A stretch of 7,373 bases of DNA from an uncultured Alcaligenaceae bacterium (GTDB taxonomy: Bacteria; Pseudomonadota; Gammaproteobacteria; Burkholderiales; Burkholderiaceae_B): positions 1 through 7,373 of the forward strand of contig CALCPT010000388.1 of the NCBI GenBank assembly GCA_937897265.1. The letters run 5' to 3'. Every line of letters starts with the position of its first letter. Within the stretch, counting starts at the first letter, position 1. Position numbers and translations under genes: made by a program. A model generated the notes under the pieces. It saw only the letters and a list, made by a program, of their open reading frames with translations. It was not told where the DNA came from and searched no databases. Below are positions 6,504-7,373 of this stretch, in pieces.

Positions 6504-6830
6504 GTGACACAGTCTCCAGTTAACGCCGCTGCACACGAGCCCCAGGTGCTGAGCACGCACCCAGACAACGTGCGCTTCAAACTCGCGCTCGATGAGTGGC
6601 TGCTGTCGCATGCGGATGCTGCGGCGGGCGTGTCGTTTGTTGAGTTTGCAGGGTACGCCTGTGTGGTCAAGCGTCACCGAGCCACGTGGTTTTCGCCTTT
6701 GGTTGCTGGATTGAAGTATGTCAGGGTGGTGGTGTTATCAGGGTTGTGTTGGCTGTTGATGGCTTCCACGATGGGGTCGATCCCAAGGATGTCCTCTATG
6801 TCGGCATGTCACGGGCACGCGATAAGTTAA
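6504..6830 (+). pseudogene. N-terminal fragment of an unidentified, possibly kinase-like protein, broken at about 6740-6790
   Basis: From a GTG at 6504 the frame reads VTQSPVNAAAHEP..., a plausible soluble N-terminus containing DNVRFKLALDEWLLSH. It continues with SFVEFAGYACVVKRHRATW, LVAGLKYVRVVVLSGLCWLL and then a run rich in Met and Ser (ASTMGSIPRMSSMS) that does not look like real protein, up to the stop at 6828-6830. The frame is also open upstream to a TTG at 6417. The pattern of a strand ending VVKR before a long basic and hydrophobic segment recalls the beta-3 lysine of small kinases of the lipopolysaccharide (Kdo/WaaP) type that I associate with Burkholderiales; this is a weak inference. 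The rest of any such domain is missing. From about 6745 a different frame encodes helicase sequence, so the gene is cut by a junction. No clear promoter or ribosome binding site was found. Confidence 0.45.
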
Positions 6831-6892
6831 TTGTCGTTGCCCGCAAGGAAGAGATGGATCTGATCCATCAAATCCAGAATTCGGAGAAGTAG
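6686..6892 (+). pseudogene. C-terminal remnant of a UvrD/Rep-type (superfamily 1) DNA helicase
   Basis: The frame holds 68 codons from an ATG at 6686, but only the last ~45 look like real protein, from about LAVDGFHDGVDPKD onward (near 6746). VLYVGMSRARDKLIVVA at residues 36-52 is helicase motif VI of the UvrD/PcrA/Rep class (compare the usual LYVAxTRARxxL). Arg43 is the expected ATP-contacting arginine. A short charged tail ending IQNSEK follows. Motifs I to V, including the Walker A and DExx boxes, are absent from the window, so no working helicase can be made. The preceding ~20 codons overlap the kinase-like fragment in another frame and are probably meaningless. The stop TAG directly abuts the ATG of the nuclease gene, and the coding end carries that gene's ribosome binding site. 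The two genes were therefore probably coupled before the break. Confidence 0.6.
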
Positions 6893-7373
6893 ATGCCAAG
6901 AGTTACCAAGCCACGTGATTACATCAGCCCTTCTGATTTAAGTTTTCTATGGGGCGAGTGCAAGCGTTGTATGTGGCTTAAGTACAACAAGAGCTTAACA
7001 CGTCCTGGTTTTATGCCATTGGTGGGTCCGATGTCTTCTTTTCAAGAGGCGACATATCGCAATGCACCAACATCGGTGATTCATAAAGATATGACTGCCG
7101 GCACTGTGACTCATTGGGGCGAGAGCGTTGAAAGCACTCCCCTAGTTATTGATGGTGTTGAAAGTCGATGGCGCATCAAGGGGAAGTACGACATTGTGGC
7201 AACCCTTGATGATGGCACCCATGCGCTGATTGATTGCAAGGTCACCACCAGCGAGATGAAAGATGACAAGGTCGATCTCTATTGGCCACAGCTCGAGTCA
7301 TACGCCTATGCGCTCGAGAACCCGGTAAAAGGTGATCCGCTCAAAGTAAGTGAAACTGGGTTATTGATGTGGC
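6893..7373 (+). CDS. Cas4/RecB-like PD-(D/E)XK nuclease, N-terminal 160 residues (runs off the window end)
   Basis: Predicted metal-dependent DNA nuclease. The visible 160 residues start MPRVTKPRDYISPSDLSFLW and contain the expected fold elements. An N-terminal helix carries Cys23-x-x-Cys26 (ECKRCMWLKY). Asp100 sits in IKGKYDIVATLDDG, the central Asp114-x-Lys116 in ALIDCKV, and the motif-IV-like Gln133-x3-Tyr137 in WPQLESYAYALENP. The order D, DxK, QxxxY is that of the Cas4/RecB-like branch. I recall a family of standalone proteins of roughly 220-250 residues starting with SPSDL and ECKRC, so perhaps 60-90 residues are missing. GGAGA at 6883-6887 is the ribosome binding site, inside the end of the helicase remnant. 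The start codon follows the helicase stop with no gap, pointing to an original helicase-nuclease pair. No CRISPR repeats or cas genes are nearby, so a repair, phage or defence role is open. Confidence 0.82.
   Translation, partial: MPRVTKPRDYISPSDLSFLWGECKRCMWLKYNKSLTRPGFMPLVGPMSSFQEATYRNAPTSVIHKDMTAGTVTHWGESVESTPLVIDGVESRWRIKGKYDIVATLDDGTHALIDCKVTTSEMKDDKVDLYWPQLESYAYALENPVKGDPLKVSETGLLMW

Noticed and set aside
6893..7373. CRISPR-associated cas4 gene
   Set aside because: The protein shares the Cas4/RecB-like nuclease fold, but the window has no repeats, no cas1 or cas2, and the pairing is with a helicase; calling it cas4 would go beyond the evidence.

Overview
The window looks like chromosomal DNA from a betaproteobacterium, most likely order Burkholderiales and possibly Alcaligenaceae-like. 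The evidence is the operon xseB-ispA-dxs with a divergent Rieske oxygenase gene, the ribosomal operon rpsF-priB-rpsR-rplI, and the similarity of the products to Burkholderiales proteins as I remember them. Base composition is moderate, neither strongly GC-rich nor AT-rich. The family placement is inference; no 16S or other decisive marker is present.

Layout: (1) 1-1360, minus strand: the first 43 codons of the membrane protease gene htpX, preceded by a complete Rieske non-heme iron oxygenase alpha-subunit gene. The oxygenase mRNA leader contains a hairpin plus T-run resembling a terminator. (2) 1361-1548: a divergent intergenic region with two outward-facing TACAAT boxes forming an inverted repeat and a small palindrome between them. 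(3) 1549-4654, plus strand: xseB (exonuclease VII small subunit), ispA (farnesyl diphosphate synthase) and dxs (DXP synthase). IspA and Dxs work at the middle and the entry of isoprenoid synthesis by the MEP route; XseB is a commonly linked DNA-processing gene. (4) 4655-4875: a regulatory gap with a promoter spaced at 17 bp and a GC-rich hairpin with a T-run in the rpsF leader. (5) 4876-6308: rpsF, priB, rpsR and rplI, tightly packed and closed by a clear intrinsic terminator.

(6) 6358-7373 is the accessory-looking part. Where dnaB often follows rplI in this group, there is instead the start of an unrelated, possibly kinase-like protein. It stops making sense at about 6740-6790. In another frame follows only the last ~45 residues of a UvrD-type helicase, recognised by motif VI. 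Directly abutting its stop codon (TAG then ATG) is a Cas4/RecB-like PD-(D/E)XK nuclease gene that runs off the end of the window. The simplest reading is a recombination, deletion or assembly junction that removed the rest of both broken genes and kept the end of a helicase-nuclease gene pair.

I found no tRNA, rRNA, CRISPR array, insertion sequence or attachment site. The most notable signals are the broken junction with the helicase-nuclease remnant, the attenuator-like leader of the oxygenase, and the rpsF leader.
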